A DNA stretch of 64,000 nt from JAGQRJ01 sp041402045 (GTDB lineage Bacteria; Planctomycetota; J058). Within the stretch, counting starts at the first letter, position 1; every line of letters begins with the position of its first letter. Positions 18,259 to 27,732 of this stretch are shown here, one piece after another. A program made the position numbers and the translations under genes. The notes beneath the pieces were generated by a model, which saw nothing but the letters and a program-made list of their open reading frames with translations, was not told the origin of the DNA and did no database searches. The DNA is taken from NCBI GenBank assembly GCA_041402045.1, contig JAWKSZ010000020.1:47837-111836 (forward strand), read 5' to 3'.

Positions 18259-18941
18259 GGGTAGGCCTCGTGGGGGTAGGTGAAGGGCGGGGTCAGGATC
18301 AGCCGCGCAGCCACGACGACGCAGCACGCGCCCACGCACCACCCGGCGACGACGTCCCCCGGCCAGTGCACGCCGAGTACGACGCGGCTGACCCCGACCA
18401 GGAGGGTGGTCGCGGTCCCCAGCGCCAGGAGCAGTCGCGCCAGGGCGGGGCGGGTCACGCGCTGGTGCAGGCCCACGCCGAGCCCGAGGTAGAGCGCCGT
18501 GGCCACCGTCGCGTGGGCGCTGGGGAAGCTCGAGGTGTAGGTCACGTCGAGGTGCTCGACCACCTGCGGGCGTCCGCGCTCGAACACCAGCTTCAGCAGG
18601 AGCGAGAGCCCCCAGGCCGAGAGCGTGCTCGCGAGGAGGAAGCTCAGCAGGCGCTGCTCGCCGCGCAGGGAGAGGATCGCCGTGGCGCTGCAGAGCACGA
18701 GGACGCCGAGGGGGAAGCCGCCGAGGGCGGTCAGGTCGAGGCACACCTCGCGCACCGCGATACGGGTCCAGCCGTGCGCCGTCTCCGGTGAGTAGGCGAG
18801 CTGGATCAGCTCGCGCTCGAAGGCGCGGGTGACGCCGCTGAGGGAGGCCCAGGCGGTGAGGGTGAAGGCCACGAGGAGCGACGCGTAGAGCGCGGGGGCC
18901 CAGTAGAGGCTCCGGGGCTGGGTGAGGACGTTCGCGCTCAT
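18255..18941 (-). CDS. PAP2 superfamily membrane phosphatase
   Basis: This 228-residue integral membrane protein carries the three lipid-phosphatase signatures in order: KLVFERGRP, SFPSAHAT and SRVVLGVHWPGD, with the catalytic histidines present. Family members dephosphorylate phosphatidate or undecaprenyl pyrophosphate on the outer face of the cytoplasmic membrane. About five membrane segments can be seen. Four-base overlaps with the preceding lipoprotein gene and the following DUF1206 gene imply translational coupling and a shared envelope function. The substrate is not determined by sequence. Confidence 0.9.
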   Translation of the reverse strand: MSANVLTQPRSLYWAPALYASLLVAFTLTAWASLSGVTRAFERELIQLAYSPETAHGWTRIAVREVCLDLTALGGFPLGVLVLCSATAILSLRGEQRLLSFLLASTLSAWGLSLLLKLVFERGRPQVVEHLDVTYTSSFPSAHATVATALYLGLGVGLHQRVTRPALARLLLALGTATTLLVGVSRVVLGVHWPGDVVAGWCVGACCVVVAARLILTPPFTYPHEAYP

Positions 18942-19930
18942 GGTGCGAAGTAGTGGTAGGCCACGAGTTGATCGCCGCGCCGCAAGGTGAAGCCCGCCGC
19001 GTCGAGCTCCGCGGCCAGGCGGGCGTAGTCGGCGCCTGCCAGCGCGACCCCGTCCTCGTCGAAGGGGCTGAGGTACCACTCACCCGGGCGACCGACCCGC
19101 GGCAACCCCTCGCGCAGCTCGTTCATGAGCACCGCGCCGGTGGCGCGGTCGATCCGCGCGACGCGGGTGCCGTGGAGGTAGGCGGGGCTGGGGCTGTGCA
19201 CGAGGAACGAGCCCGCGGGCGGGGGCGGAGCGCCGCGACCCGCGCGACGCTCGGCGCGGTGGACCCAGCTCGTGACCAGGGTCCGCGCCTGGTGCGCGGC
19301 GCCGCGGAGCGCGGCGCCGGCGAGCTCGCCCAGCGCGTCGGGCACCTCCGCGCGCCCGACCACGCCCTGGTTGATCACCCGGGTGGCGAGGGGCTCGCCC
19401 TCGGGGCCGAGCAGGCGCAGCCGGAGCACCGCGGTCGCGTGGGGCACGAAGCGGTCCTCGAGCTCGAAGGTGGTGAGCGGCACGGGCACGACGGGGTAGA
19501 CCGTGCGCTCGGAGAGCTCCTCGTGTCGCGCGGCGAACAGGTGCAGGAGCTCCACGTGCAGCCGGTAGGCGCCGGCGCCGTCGCTGACCTCCAGGGCTCC
19601 GCTGGAGTCGAGGTAGGCGCGCAGCGTCGCGTCGACGGCGGCGGGCGCCGACCCCGCGAAGTCCTGGTCGCCGGTGACGTGGCTCCCGACCTGCAGCGAC
19701 TCGTTGTAGACGTAGTAGGCCTCGCGGGTGGCGGAGTCGGGGCTCAGTCCGTCGCGCTCGGCCTCGGGGCGCAGGTCGACCGTCGGGGCGAGGGACAGCG
19801 CCACGGGGGCGCCCTCTCGAGCGCCGATCCCGTCGCCGGGGCGCTGAGTGAGGTCCGGGGCGCTGGAGCAGCCCCCGAGGCCGAGGGCCAGGGGCGCCGC
19901 GAGCAGGGCGAGCGCGGAGGGGCGGATCAC
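18938..19930 (-). CDS. Lipoprotein of unknown function (third gene of envelope unit)
   Basis: GTG 19930 opens a lipoprotein signal (RPSALALLAAPLALGLGGCS) with lipobox cysteine at about residue 21. The mature part (about 310 residues) is mixed alpha/beta without a recognised family. It has a section with VYPVVPVPLTTFELED and a C-terminal stretch rich in aromatic residues. The gene overlaps both neighbours by four bases. The preceding gene also encodes a lipoprotein with a similar layout (short acidic linker then a domain that assesses like an auxiliary lipoprotein), so the trio may form an envelope complex. Function is not known. Confidence 0.75.
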   Translation of the reverse strand: MIRPSALALLAAPLALGLGGCSSAPDLTQRPGDGIGAREGAPVALSLAPTVDLRPEAERDGLSPDSATREAYYVYNESLQVGSHVTGDQDFAGSAPAAVDATLRAYLDSSGALEVSDGAGAYRLHVELLHLFAARHEELSERTVYPVVPVPLTTFELEDRFVPHATAVLRLRLLGPEGEPLATRVINQGVVGRAEVPDALGELAGAALRGAAHQARTLVTSWVHRAERRAGRGAPPPPAGSFLVHSPSPAYLHGTRVARIDRATGAVLMNELREGLPRVGRPGEWYLSPFDEDGVALAGADYARLAAELDAAGFTLRRGDQLVAYHYFAP

Positions 19931-20634
19931 TGGTCGGTCTCCTGGGAGCTGGCGGGGAGGGTCGTGCTCTCCCCCGGGGCGTTCTGGAGCTGCTCGCGCA
20001 CGGGCTGGGCGGAGAGCAGGCGCTCGGCCACGACTCCCGCCAGGTGACGCAGCGGATCGCGGTGGGCGGAGTGCAGCGACTCCACCGCGACGCGGCACGT
20101 GTCGCGGTAGACCACCTCGCCGGTCTCGCCCTCGATCAGGCGCAGCGCCAGCTCGGCGGCGACGACGTCCTGGGCGTCGTAGCGCGCATACACGAAGCGC
20201 TCGAGGCTGGCGCGCAGCACGAGCACTCGCTCCGGGTAGGGCGGGCTGGGGTAGGGCACCCGCTCGCCGAGGTCGAGGTGGTCGACGCTCGCGCGCACCC
20301 CGGCGTCGCGGAGCGCGTCGCCGAGCGCTGACTGCAGGACCGTGGCCAGGGCGGGGTAGAAGAAGGTCTGGGTGATCGTGGCGTCGCGGGGGAGCCCGAG
20401 GGCGCTGAACTCGAACTGCGCGCCCACCGGTTGCACGGTGGCGTCGTCGATCGCGCCCACCACCAGCGCGCGCCGGCTCTCGACCCGCAGCGGGCGGGGG
20501 ACCGCGTGGGAGCGCTCCGTCTCCGGGACCGGGTCCAGGCCGTAGGGGTGAGGCGCGTCGGGGAGCGCGTCGGGGGAGCTACAGGCGGTCAGGAGGCCGA
20601 GGCTCAGCAGGGAGAGGGAGCGGAGGGGGCTCAC
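19927..20634 (-). CDS. Lipoprotein of unknown function (second gene of envelope unit)
   Basis: GTG 20634 starts a lipoprotein signal (SPLRSLSLLSLGLLTACSS). The 215-residue mature part holds an alpha/beta domain with strands such as RRALVVGAIDD and ERVLVLRASLERFVYARYDA, and ALRLIEGETGEVVYRDTC. This arrangement recalls YajG/ABC-type auxiliary lipoproteins, but no specific family is claimed. It overlaps the lipoprotein genes on both sides by four bases. Confidence 0.75.
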   Translation of the reverse strand: MSPLRSLSLLSLGLLTACSSPDALPDAPHPYGLDPVPETERSHAVPRPLRVESRRALVVGAIDDATVQPVGAQFEFSALGLPRDATITQTFFYPALATVLQSALGDALRDAGVRASVDHLDLGERVPYPSPPYPERVLVLRASLERFVYARYDAQDVVAAELALRLIEGETGEVVYRDTCRVAVESLHSAHRDPLRHLAGVVAERLLSAQPVREQLQNAPGESTTLPASSQETDQ

Positions 20635-21011
20635 GGCGTCTGCTCCAAGGGGCGGAAGGCGTGGGAGGCCACGACCCGCGGCGGCTGGACGCCGGGGTCG
20701 ATCGAGCCGCGCTCCGAGGGGGCGACCTGGAAGCCGTAGAACGCGGTGGTCTCCAGCGCGGAGCCGCTGCTGAGCAGGGCGCCGTCGGTGAAGCCGTTGG
20801 CCGGCGGCGCGGGGTCTGCCTGGGGGTCGCCTCGGACCGCGGAGACGAGGGAGGTCTTCTCCTGAGTGCGGAAGGGGCCCGCGGCGACGAGCGCCCAGTC
20901 GCGGCCCGCCGGCGGCGACTCGGTCAGCTCGGCGGCGCGGGGGTCGAGGGCGGGCAGCGTACAGCCGGCGCACGAGGCGAGCAGTGTGCACGTGAGCAAG
21001 GAGCGGATCAC
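20631..21011 (-). CDS. Small lipoprotein of unknown function (first gene of envelope unit)
   Basis: GTG 21011 is preceded by a purine-rich AGGAGG-like stretch and begins a lipoprotein signal (IRSLLTCTLLASCAGC). The whole protein is only 126 residues and has low-complexity, surface-type sequence (PAGRDWALVAAGPFRTQEKT). It appears to be the first gene of the unit that runs through two more lipoproteins, the PAP2 phosphatase and the DUF1206 protein, all joined by four-base overlaps. No family is recognised. Confidence 0.7.
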   Translation of the reverse strand: MIRSLLTCTLLASCAGCTLPALDPRAAELTESPPAGRDWALVAAGPFRTQEKTSLVSAVRGDPQADPAPPANGFTDGALLSSGSALETTAFYGFQVAPSERGSIDPGVQPPRVVASHAFRPLEQTP

Positions 21012-21190
21012 CCGGGACCTCCTGGGGGGGTGGGGGAGCTCACCTTCTAGCGAACGTCGTGCCGTGGACGTCGCGGGCGTCGAACGCGCCGGTGAGGCGC
21101 GCCGCAGCAGCTCGCGCACCCGGGCGCTGAGCGCGCAGGCGTCGCCGCTGGCGGAGCCTGGGACACGGCTGTCGCGTGCCGAGGGCCGCC

Positions 21191-22843
21191 TCAGCGAGGG
21201 AGCGCCTCGCGCACGGCGTCGGCCGCGACGCGCGCGACTACCGCGGTCCCTCGCAGGTTGAGGTGAATGTCCCCCAGGGGGAAGTAGAGCGAGCCCGGGC
21301 GCTGGCGCGCCTCCTCCCGCAGCGCCGGGGTCGGATCGATCCAGGCGATCCCGACCTCGGCGCAGAACGCGGCGAGCCGGGCTCGGGGGCCCTCGAGGTC
21401 GAAGTCGGCGGGGTCGAGGTTCCAGAACCCGCGCATGAGCGCCCACTCTTCGGGGTGGACCTCGAACTTGTGGGGGAAGGCCACGAGCGCGAGCGCCTGG
21501 CCGCGCGCCGCGGTCAGCGCGCGCAGCGCGCGCAGGACGGTGAACAGGTCGGCGTAGATCGCCTCGACCCGGGGCGGCGGCTCGCGCAGGTAGAGCCCGA
21601 GGTTGGCCTCGCCGTCGAGGAGCCGCTTGTGTCCGTCGCGGCGCTCGAGGTCCAGGCACGAGCTGAACAGGAGCGAGGGCATGGGGCGCGCCGGCTCGCG
21701 CAGGGCGAGGGGCAGCTTGAGCCGCGCGAAGGGCGCGCGGGTGGGGTCCTGAGTGAGCGCCAGGCTCGCGGCGAGGACCTCAGGGTCCGCCGCAGGCAAC
21801 GTGAAGCTCGCGGGGCGCGGGTAGCGCAGCTCGCGGTAGGGCGCCCAGGCGTCGGCGGCGGGCGGCGTCGCGTTCGCGCGGACGTGCCCCGCGGCGTCGA
21901 GCTGGAACAGGCCCTCGGGCCCGAGGAAGTGCGCGGCCTGGAGCGCGTCGTTGCCGCAGATCCCCACGAGCACGAGCTCCCCTCCGAGGTTGGCGCCGGA
22001 GGTCTCCAGGTAGTAGAGCGCGTGGGCGGGGTCCGAGACCTCGGCGCTCACGACCTCGCACGGCCCGCGCTGGGCGAGCTCGTGGGCGAGGCGCGCGCCG
22101 AAGAAGTCGTCCTGCCCCAGGCGGTAGCCCACCGAGAACGAGTCGCCGAGGTTCAGGACGCGCGGTCCCTCGTGCGGGCCGGAGCGCACGGGCTCACGGG
22201 CGCGGAAGCCCTGCGCGTCGGTGAACAGCGGCGCGCCGCCGTAGGGGTATTCGCTGGAGCGCATGCGCACGCGCAGGTCCGCGCGCAACCGGCCCCCAGG
22301 GCCGAGGACGTCCAAGCTCTGGCCGAAGCCAGGGCGAAACACGTCGCCCCACTCGATCTGCTGGGCGGCGGTCAGGCTCCAATGCAGCTCGACCGAGAGC
22401 AGGAGCAGCGCCGCCGCGAGGGGCGCGGCTAGCGCGAGCAGCGGTCGCGCGCTCTCGCGGGCGCGCGCGAGGGCCAGCCCCGCGCTGCTGACGAGCAGGG
22501 CGGCGGCGATCAGGCCGGGGACGAAGGGGGCCGCGCGCCACAGCGCGTAGGTGACCAGGGCGGCTGCCACGGCGCCGAGCAGGCCCAGCGCGCGGCGGCG
22601 GCGGGGGTCTGCGCCCAGGGCGCGCAGCCAGCGCGCGGGCACGAGGGCCGCGGCCAGACCCAGCGCGGCCAGCGAGGTCCCAGCCGTCCCGGCGCTGAGG
22701 TCGGCCGCGTGGGCCCAGACCAGGGCGTAGGCGACCGCGAGCACCCACAACGCGACGTGCCCGGCGAGGTAGGCGCGGGCGCAGGCGCGCTCGACCCGGG
22801 CGAAGCGCGCGGGTCGCGGGGCAGGCTCGGATCCGTCGGTCAT
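21191..22843 (-). CDS. SGNH-hydrolase-like membrane protein
   Basis: This 550-residue protein has an N-terminal half with about five membrane helices (HVALWVLAVAYALVWAHAA, LGLLGAVAAALVTYALW and others). A large extracytoplasmic SGNH/GDSL-like domain follows. Block I is VLNLGDSFSVGYRLG at about residue 232, the glycine/asparagine block is VLVGICGNDALQ, and the C-terminal catalytic Asp/His block is FPLGDIHLNLRG. This resembles AlgX/AlgJ-like or O-acyl-modifying SGNH proteins, so esterase or acyltransferase activity on a surface glycan is plausible. It is intact and divergent from the Old Yellow Enzyme gene. Confidence 0.8.
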   Translation of the reverse strand: MTDGSEPAPRPARFARVERACARAYLAGHVALWVLAVAYALVWAHAADLSAGTAGTSLAALGLAAALVPARWLRALGADPRRRRALGLLGAVAAALVTYALWRAAPFVPGLIAAALLVSSAGLALARARESARPLLALAAPLAAALLLLSVELHWSLTAAQQIEWGDVFRPGFGQSLDVLGPGGRLRADLRVRMRSSEYPYGGAPLFTDAQGFRAREPVRSGPHEGPRVLNLGDSFSVGYRLGQDDFFGARLAHELAQRGPCEVVSAEVSDPAHALYYLETSGANLGGELVLVGICGNDALQAAHFLGPEGLFQLDAAGHVRANATPPAADAWAPYRELRYPRPASFTLPAADPEVLAASLALTQDPTRAPFARLKLPLALREPARPMPSLLFSSCLDLERRDGHKRLLDGEANLGLYLREPPPRVEAIYADLFTVLRALRALTAARGQALALVAFPHKFEVHPEEWALMRGFWNLDPADFDLEGPRARLAAFCAEVGIAWIDPTPALREEARQRPGSLYFPLGDIHLNLRGTAVVARVAADAVREALPR

Positions 22844-22925
22844 GGCTCCTCGTCGGCCGAAGGTAACAGCGCGCGGGCCTCGCGGGCGGGGCGCCGGCGT
22901 GGTCCCCTGGGGTTCAGGAGCGCTC

Positions 22926-24003
22926 ATGACCCACGTCGCCTTCACCCCGTTCGAGCTGGGGACCCTGCGCCTGCGCAACCGGATCGTCATGGCCCCCATG
23001 ACCCGCCGTCAGGCCGGCGAGGACGGCTGCGCGACCCCCGAGATTCGCGCCTACTACGCGCGCCGCGCGCGGGCGGAGGTCGGGTTGATCGTGAGCGAGG
23101 GGACGGGGATCGACGGTCTCCACGCCTACGACACGTTGACCGTGCCACGCTTCGAGCGGCCCGAGCAGCACGCGGCCTGGCGTTCGGTCGTCGACGCCGT
23201 GCACGCCGAGGGCGGGGCGTTCGCGCCGCAGCTCTGGCACTGCGGGCGCATGTCCGCGGACCCGATCGGGCCCAGCGCAGGGCCCGCGCCCCGGGGGAGC
23301 GGCCGGCAGGTGCGGGCCATGGAGGCCGGGACTTCGCGCAGGTGCTCGCGGCGTATCGCGCCGCGGCCCGGGCCGCGCGGGAGATCGGCTGCGACGCCCT
23401 CGAGATCCACGGGGCTCACGGGTATCTCCTCGACTCCTTCCTCAGCGCCCACACGAATCGGCGCTCTGACGAGTACGGAGGGTCTCCGGAGGCGCGGCAG
23501 CGCTTCCCCTCGAGGTTGCGCGGGCGGTGCGCGAGGCCGTGGGGCCGGATTTCCCGGTGATCTATCGCTTCAGCCAGTGGCGCCTCGACGACTACGAGGA
23601 GCTGAAGTGGGCGAGCCCCGAGGCGCTCGAACCCTGGGTCCGCGGGTTGCGGGACGCGGGGGTCAGCCTGCTGCACGTGAGCACCCGCGACGCGCTCGCG
23701 CCGGGCTTCCCCGCGCACGGGCCGCGAACCCTGGCGGGCTGGGCCAAGGAGCTCTCGGGGTTGCCCGTGATCGCGGTCGGGAAGGTCTCGGTGACCCTCA
23801 CCATGGAGCGGGCTTACGGCGACGAGCGGGACGCGGTGGTGGACCCCGGACCGTCCCTGGACCTGCTCTCGCGCGGCGAGGCAGACCTCCTCGCCGTGGG
23901 GCGGGCCCTGATCGCGAACCCGGACTGGGTGCCGGTGGTGCGCGACCGGGACTGGCGGGAGCTGCGACCGTTCTCCAAGGAGCTCCTCGCGACGCTGGAG
24001 TAG
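22926..24003 (+). CDS. Old Yellow Enzyme family NADH:flavin oxidoreductase, two frameshifts
   Basis: ATG 22926 starts a typical OYE N-terminus (LRLRNRIVMAPMTRRQAGED). The substrate-region motif LWHCGRMS is present. After a frame break near 23315 the protein continues with CDALEIHGAHGYLLDSFLSA and RRSDEYGG, then a second break near 23515. It ends in FPVIYRFSQWRLDDY and a phosphate-binding segment around LLAVGRALIANPDW. Joined length is about 358 residues, normal for the family. Such FMN enzymes reduce activated C=C bonds with NAD(P)H. All cofactor motifs survive, so both breaks are probably sequence errors. Confidence 0.8.
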
Positions 24004-24066
24004 GCCAGCCCAGGGAAATCGAGGCTGGGGTTGGGCGCGGCGCCGGTTCATGCCAGGATTTGGGGC

Positions 24067-25176
24067 ATGTTCGACGCCGTCGCGGAGTTCTCTTCACGCC
24101 ATGGGTTCGTGGTCGGGGTGGCGACCCCCGACCTCTCGCTGCGCGTGCTGGGGGCGACCCCGGAGCCCGCGAGCGTCGACGTGCTCGTGCCCAGCGGCGG
24201 CTCGTGGTGGGTCCAGCCGCTGGACGGGCTCACGCCCGCGGCCGCCCAGGACGTGCGCCTGCACGGGGTGCCCGGCCTCTGGCTCGACCCCGGCCGCGAC
24301 GCGGACCTCTCTCGCGCGGCGGGGTTCGAGGGCCTCGAGTGGCTCAAGGTCTACGAGGCCTTCCCCGAGTGCAGCGACGCGGGCCTGCGGGCCCTCGGCC
24401 AGGGCGCGTGTCAGCGCCTGCGTAGCCTCGAGCTCCAGGGTGAGGTGCGCGCGGTGAGGATCAGCGCCGAGGGCCTGCGCGCACTGGCCTCCCTCGACCT
24501 CGAGCGCTTCCACGGCAACTGGCTGTTCGACGACCTGGTCACGGCGCTCGCGGAGAGCGCGCCGGGGCTCAAGGCCCTCGACCTCGCGTTCAGCCCGATC
24601 ACCGACTCCGCGGCTCAGGTGGTCGCGGACCTGCAGGGGCTCGAGTCGCTGGACCTCAGCGAGTGCGAGCTCTTGACCGACGCGGGGGTCGCCCACCTCG
24701 CGTCGCTCTCCGAGCTCCAGACCCTCGAGCTCGAGGGCTGCCGGCAGGTGAAGGACGCTGGAGTGGCAGCCCTCGCCGGCCTCGCGCGCCTGGAGACCCT
24801 CCGCTTGCCCCACACCGTCACGGACACTGGCCTGCGGGAGCTGCTGCCGCACCTGAGCGGCCTGCGCCGACTGGGTGTCGGCGGGTGCTCAGGGGTCGGG
24901 GACCCCTCCCTCGAGCTGCTCGCGGACACCGAGCTGAGCTGGCTCGAGCTCGACGGCACGGCGGTGACGGACCATGGCGTGCGCTCCCTGGAGGGGGTCC
25001 CCCTGACTCGGCTGGTGCTGCGCGGGACGCAGGTCTCGGACGCGTCGCTGCACGTCTTGGCGACCCTCGAGAGCCTCGAGGAGCTCGACCTCAGCGACAC
25101 CTCGATCAGCCGCGAGGGAGCGACCCGCCTCAGCGAGCTGTTGCCCACCTGTCGCTTGATCTGGACCAGCGACTGA
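24067..25176 (+). CDS. Leucine-rich-repeat protein (RNI / F-box-like type)
   Basis: A 369-residue protein whose second part consists of tandem LRR units of the cysteine/asparagine-containing type: LQGLESLDLSECELLTDAGV, LSELQTLELEGCRQVKDAGV, LARLETLRLPHTVTDTGL, VPLTRLVLRGTQVSD and LESLEELDLSDTSISREG. The first 100 residues form a short N-terminal domain without a known family. There is no signal peptide, so it is probably cytoplasmic and works by protein binding. ATG 24067 is preferred over an upstream TTG at 24031; neither has a strong ribosome site. It is one of several LRR genes in the window and the only undamaged one. Confidence 0.8.
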   Translation: MFDAVAEFSSRHGFVVGVATPDLSLRVLGATPEPASVDVLVPSGGSWWVQPLDGLTPAAAQDVRLHGVPGLWLDPGRDADLSRAAGFEGLEWLKVYEAFPECSDAGLRALGQGACQRLRSLELQGEVRAVRISAEGLRALASLDLERFHGNWLFDDLVTALAESAPGLKALDLAFSPITDSAAQVVADLQGLESLDLSECELLTDAGVAHLASLSELQTLELEGCRQVKDAGVAALAGLARLETLRLPHTVTDTGLRELLPHLSGLRRLGVGGCSGVGDPSLELLADTELSWLELDGTAVTDHGVRSLEGVPLTRLVLRGTQVSDASLHVLATLESLEELDLSDTSISREGATRLSELLPTCRLIWTSD

Positions 25177-25257
25177 ACCGCCGCCCTCCCAGGACGTCGT
25201 GCCGCCGTTCGTCGGCGGGATTCGAGGGTAGCTTGGTGTCCTACTCAGGGAGGCGAC

Positions 25258-26655
25258 ATGAAGCGTGTGTTGCGTAGCGGACTGCTGGCGCTGGCGATCG
25301 CCGGCCTGGCGTTGGGACAGGACGGGGGAGAAGCCGACTACGCGCCCGAGGCCATGGGCGCGCGCTTCGGCGAGCGCCTGCAGCCGGCGCTCGAGGAGGC
25401 TCTGAGCTACCGCTTCGAGGCGCCCGTGCGCTTCGAGCGGGTGACTCGCGAGGGCATGAGCGAGGTGCTGGCCAAGGAGAACATGATGCTCCTGGCCGAG
25501 ATCGAAGGCGGCTGGCGGGGCGAGGAGCTCGAGCGGGAGTGCGAGAAGCTCGGGCAGCAGCTCGGCGCCATGGTCATGGCCAAGCTCGACTTCCGCTCTG
25601 GCTCGCTGCACGTCGTGCCCGAGAACTTCACCCTGATCGCGGGGCTCGAGGACGCCTGGCAGGGGGTGGGGTCGCAGCGGTTCCTGGATCTGATCCTGGT
25701 CCACGAGGCGGTGCACGCCTTCCAGCAGCGAACCGTGGACTTCGAGGCCTACTTCTCGGGGTGCACGTCGGTGGGCCAGCTCAAGGGGCGCATGTCGGTG
25801 GTGGAGGGCCACGCGCAGTTCATTACCCGCAAGGTGGCCAAGGCGTTGGGCCTGGAGGACATGTTCGCGCTCTTCCTCTCGGTCTCCACCGACGTGCCGG
25901 AGTCGATCAAGGACCCCATGCAGCGCGCGCAGCTCGAGGCCGTGATGCAGAACATTGCCTTCCCCTACACCGAGGGTGAGGCCTTCTTCACGGCCCTGGT
26001 CGAGGCGCTGGGCTACGAGGCGGCGTTGGAGCGAGCCTTCGGCGAGCCGCCCACGACGCTGCGGCAGGTGTCGCACCCAGACGAATTCCTCGAGCCCGTC
26101 GCGGAGGCGATCGACGTCGAGGCGCTGGCGCAGCGGGTGGCCAAGGAGCTCCTGAGCGACGCGTTCGGGACCCAGGTCATGCCCTTGCCCGAGACTGCCC
26201 TGGCCACCTCCTTCGGCCTCGCGGGCGAGAAGGGCCAGGCGAGCGTGGAGCGCGTGCGCAGCGCTCAGGTGATCGTGGCGACCTCGCGCACCGTCGCGGG
26301 CGCGCAGGTCCTGATCGCGCTGCTCGAGCTCGACGCTCCGGAGGCGGGCGCGGACGTGCTGGAGGTCGAGCGGGTGGTCTCCGAGAAGAAGGACGAGCAG
26401 CTCCAGCAGAACCCGGGGATCGAGCTCAAGGCGGTGAGCTACGCGGAGGCGCCCCTGGAGGGACGCGCCGGGTTCTACGTGCGCAAGGACCTCGCCGCGC
26501 GGGGCACGGAGGTCACCGCCGAGCTCGCCGTGGTCCAGGTCGGCAGCGTGGTCCTCGAGGTCACCCGCGTCGGGCTCCCCGGCGGCCAGGCGGCCACCGT
26601 CGAGCTCGCGCAGCGGGTGTGCGAGCTGATCGAGGGCAAGCCTCAGGACGAGTAG
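25258..26655 (+). CDS. Exported protein with HExxH zinc-metalloprotease motif
   Basis: This 465-residue protein has a signal peptide (LRSGLLALAIAGLALGQ). A gluzincin-like zinc site is seen as HEAVH at residues 149-153 and a candidate third ligand E183 in VEGHAQF. The wider pattern (DLILVHEAVHAFQQRTVDFEA, then an acidic residue 30 positions on) fits secreted peptidases of uncharacterised families. The C-terminal 150 residues form a second beta-rich domain with FYVRKDLAARG. RBS GGGAGG lies before ATG 25258. It stands alone on its strand between an LRR gene and a small convergent gene. Confidence 0.7.
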   Translation: MKRVLRSGLLALAIAGLALGQDGGEADYAPEAMGARFGERLQPALEEALSYRFEAPVRFERVTREGMSEVLAKENMMLLAEIEGGWRGEELERECEKLGQQLGAMVMAKLDFRSGSLHVVPENFTLIAGLEDAWQGVGSQRFLDLILVHEAVHAFQQRTVDFEAYFSGCTSVGQLKGRMSVVEGHAQFITRKVAKALGLEDMFALFLSVSTDVPESIKDPMQRAQLEAVMQNIAFPYTEGEAFFTALVEALGYEAALERAFGEPPTTLRQVSHPDEFLEPVAEAIDVEALAQRVAKELLSDAFGTQVMPLPETALATSFGLAGEKGQASVERVRSAQVIVATSRTVAGAQVLIALLELDAPEAGADVLEVERVVSEKKDEQLQQNPGIELKAVSYAEAPLEGRAGFYVRKDLAARGTEVTAELAVVQVGSVVLEVTRVGLPGGQAATVELAQRVCELIEGKPQDE

Positions 26656-26662
26656 GCGGCGC

Positions 26663-26866
26663 CTACTCGACGAGCGCGAGCACGATCGCGCCTGCGGCGA
26701 CCGCCACGGGCAGCAAGAGCATGATCGCGACGAGGACACGGTAGCTGCGGCGGGCGGGGGTGATCGTGCGCTCGTCGAAGTCGGGCGTCAGGTCCTCGTG
26801 GCTGGCGCGGACGTGGGGTGAGTGCAGGTTGCCCAGGGGCGGGCTCTCGGTGGTCTCGGGGGGCAT
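26663..26866 (-). CDS. Small single-pass membrane protein
   Basis: A 67-codon gene preceded by AAAGGAGCG, a good ribosome binding site. The first 40 residues are soluble and polar. The last 25 form one membrane helix (VLVAIMLLLPVAVAAGAIVL), so it is tail-anchored. It overlaps nothing and ends eight bases from the convergent metalloprotease-like gene. Function is unknown. Confidence 0.6.
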   Translation of the reverse strand: MPPETTESPPLGNLHSPHVRASHEDLTPDFDERTITPARRSYRVLVAIMLLLPVAVAAGAIVLALVE

Positions 26867-26990
26867 GGGACGCTCCTTTCCGTGGGGGTCGGCCCTGGAG
26901 GGTGCACCTCGCGTGCCCAGCCCTAACCTCCTGGACGGCTCCCTCCGCGGGACAGCGCTGTCCCATTGAGCGCGCGCCGTCCGTCGCGGC

Positions 26991-27638
26991 TCAACGCCGC
27001 GCCCGAACCCAGCTCAGGAGCTCGTGCGCCTCAGAGAACGTGGCCTCCGCGCCGTGCGCCTCCAGCTCGGCGCGGTCCCGGAACCCCCACAAGACCCCGA
27101 GGGGGCGCATGCCGGCCGCCACCGCGGTCTGCATGTCCGTGAGCGTGTCCCCCACGAAGGCGACCTCCGCGGGCGGCAGGCTCAGGGCCGCCGCGACGTC
27201 GAGGGCCATGGCCGGGTCCGGCTTGCGGGGACGCGGGGCCCGCTCGCCTTCGACGCACACGAAGTCGACCTCGCCCAGGAGCTCGCGGACCACGCGCTGG
27301 GTCAAGGGGTGGGGCTTGTTGCTGCACACGGCCAGGGGCAGGCCGAGCCCGGCGAGGAGCTCGTGGATCCCCGGGTAGACGACGCTCTCGGCGGTCAAGC
27401 GCGCCCCGTAGACCGAGCGGAAGGCCTCGAGCGCCGCCTCGCGCCGGTCGCTCGCGCTCGGCGGCAGCGCCTGCTCGACCAGGCGTTCGACCCCTTCGCC
27501 CACGAACCGGCGATAGGCCGCGAGGGGGTGCACGGGCAGGTCCAGCTCGCGGAGGACTTGATTCATGCTCCCCGCAATGTCGGGGAGCGAGTCGACCAGG
27601 GTCCCGTCCAGATCGAACACCACGGCGCGGATCGTCAT
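26991..27638 (-). CDS. gph: HAD-superfamily phosphatase, phosphoglycolate phosphatase-like
   Basis: This 215-residue protein shows all four HAD motifs: VFDLDGTLVDS at the N-terminus (nucleophile D9, acid/base D11), VCSNKPH for motif II, KPDPAMALD with the motif III lysine, and VGDTLTDMQTA for motif IV. An alpha-helical cap lies between motifs I and II. The overall pattern is that of Gph-type phosphatases that recycle 2-phosphoglycolate, but related sugar-phosphate phosphatases look similar. It is intact and divergent from the lipoprotein gene at 27733. Confidence 0.85.
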   Translation of the reverse strand: MTIRAVVFDLDGTLVDSLPDIAGSMNQVLRELDLPVHPLAAYRRFVGEGVERLVEQALPPSASDRREAALEAFRSVYGARLTAESVVYPGIHELLAGLGLPLAVCSNKPHPLTQRVVRELLGEVDFVCVEGERAPRPRKPDPAMALDVAAALSLPPAEVAFVGDTLTDMQTAVAAGMRPLGVLWGFRDRAELEAHGAEATFSEAHELLSWVRARR

Positions 27639-27732
27639 GCCCGGAGGCTACCCGCTCGGGTCGTCGAGGACAGGTGACCCGCGCCTGGTGGCCCGAGGAC
27701 GGGAGGGGTAGCCTCGGCGCCGAGGAGGTCCC

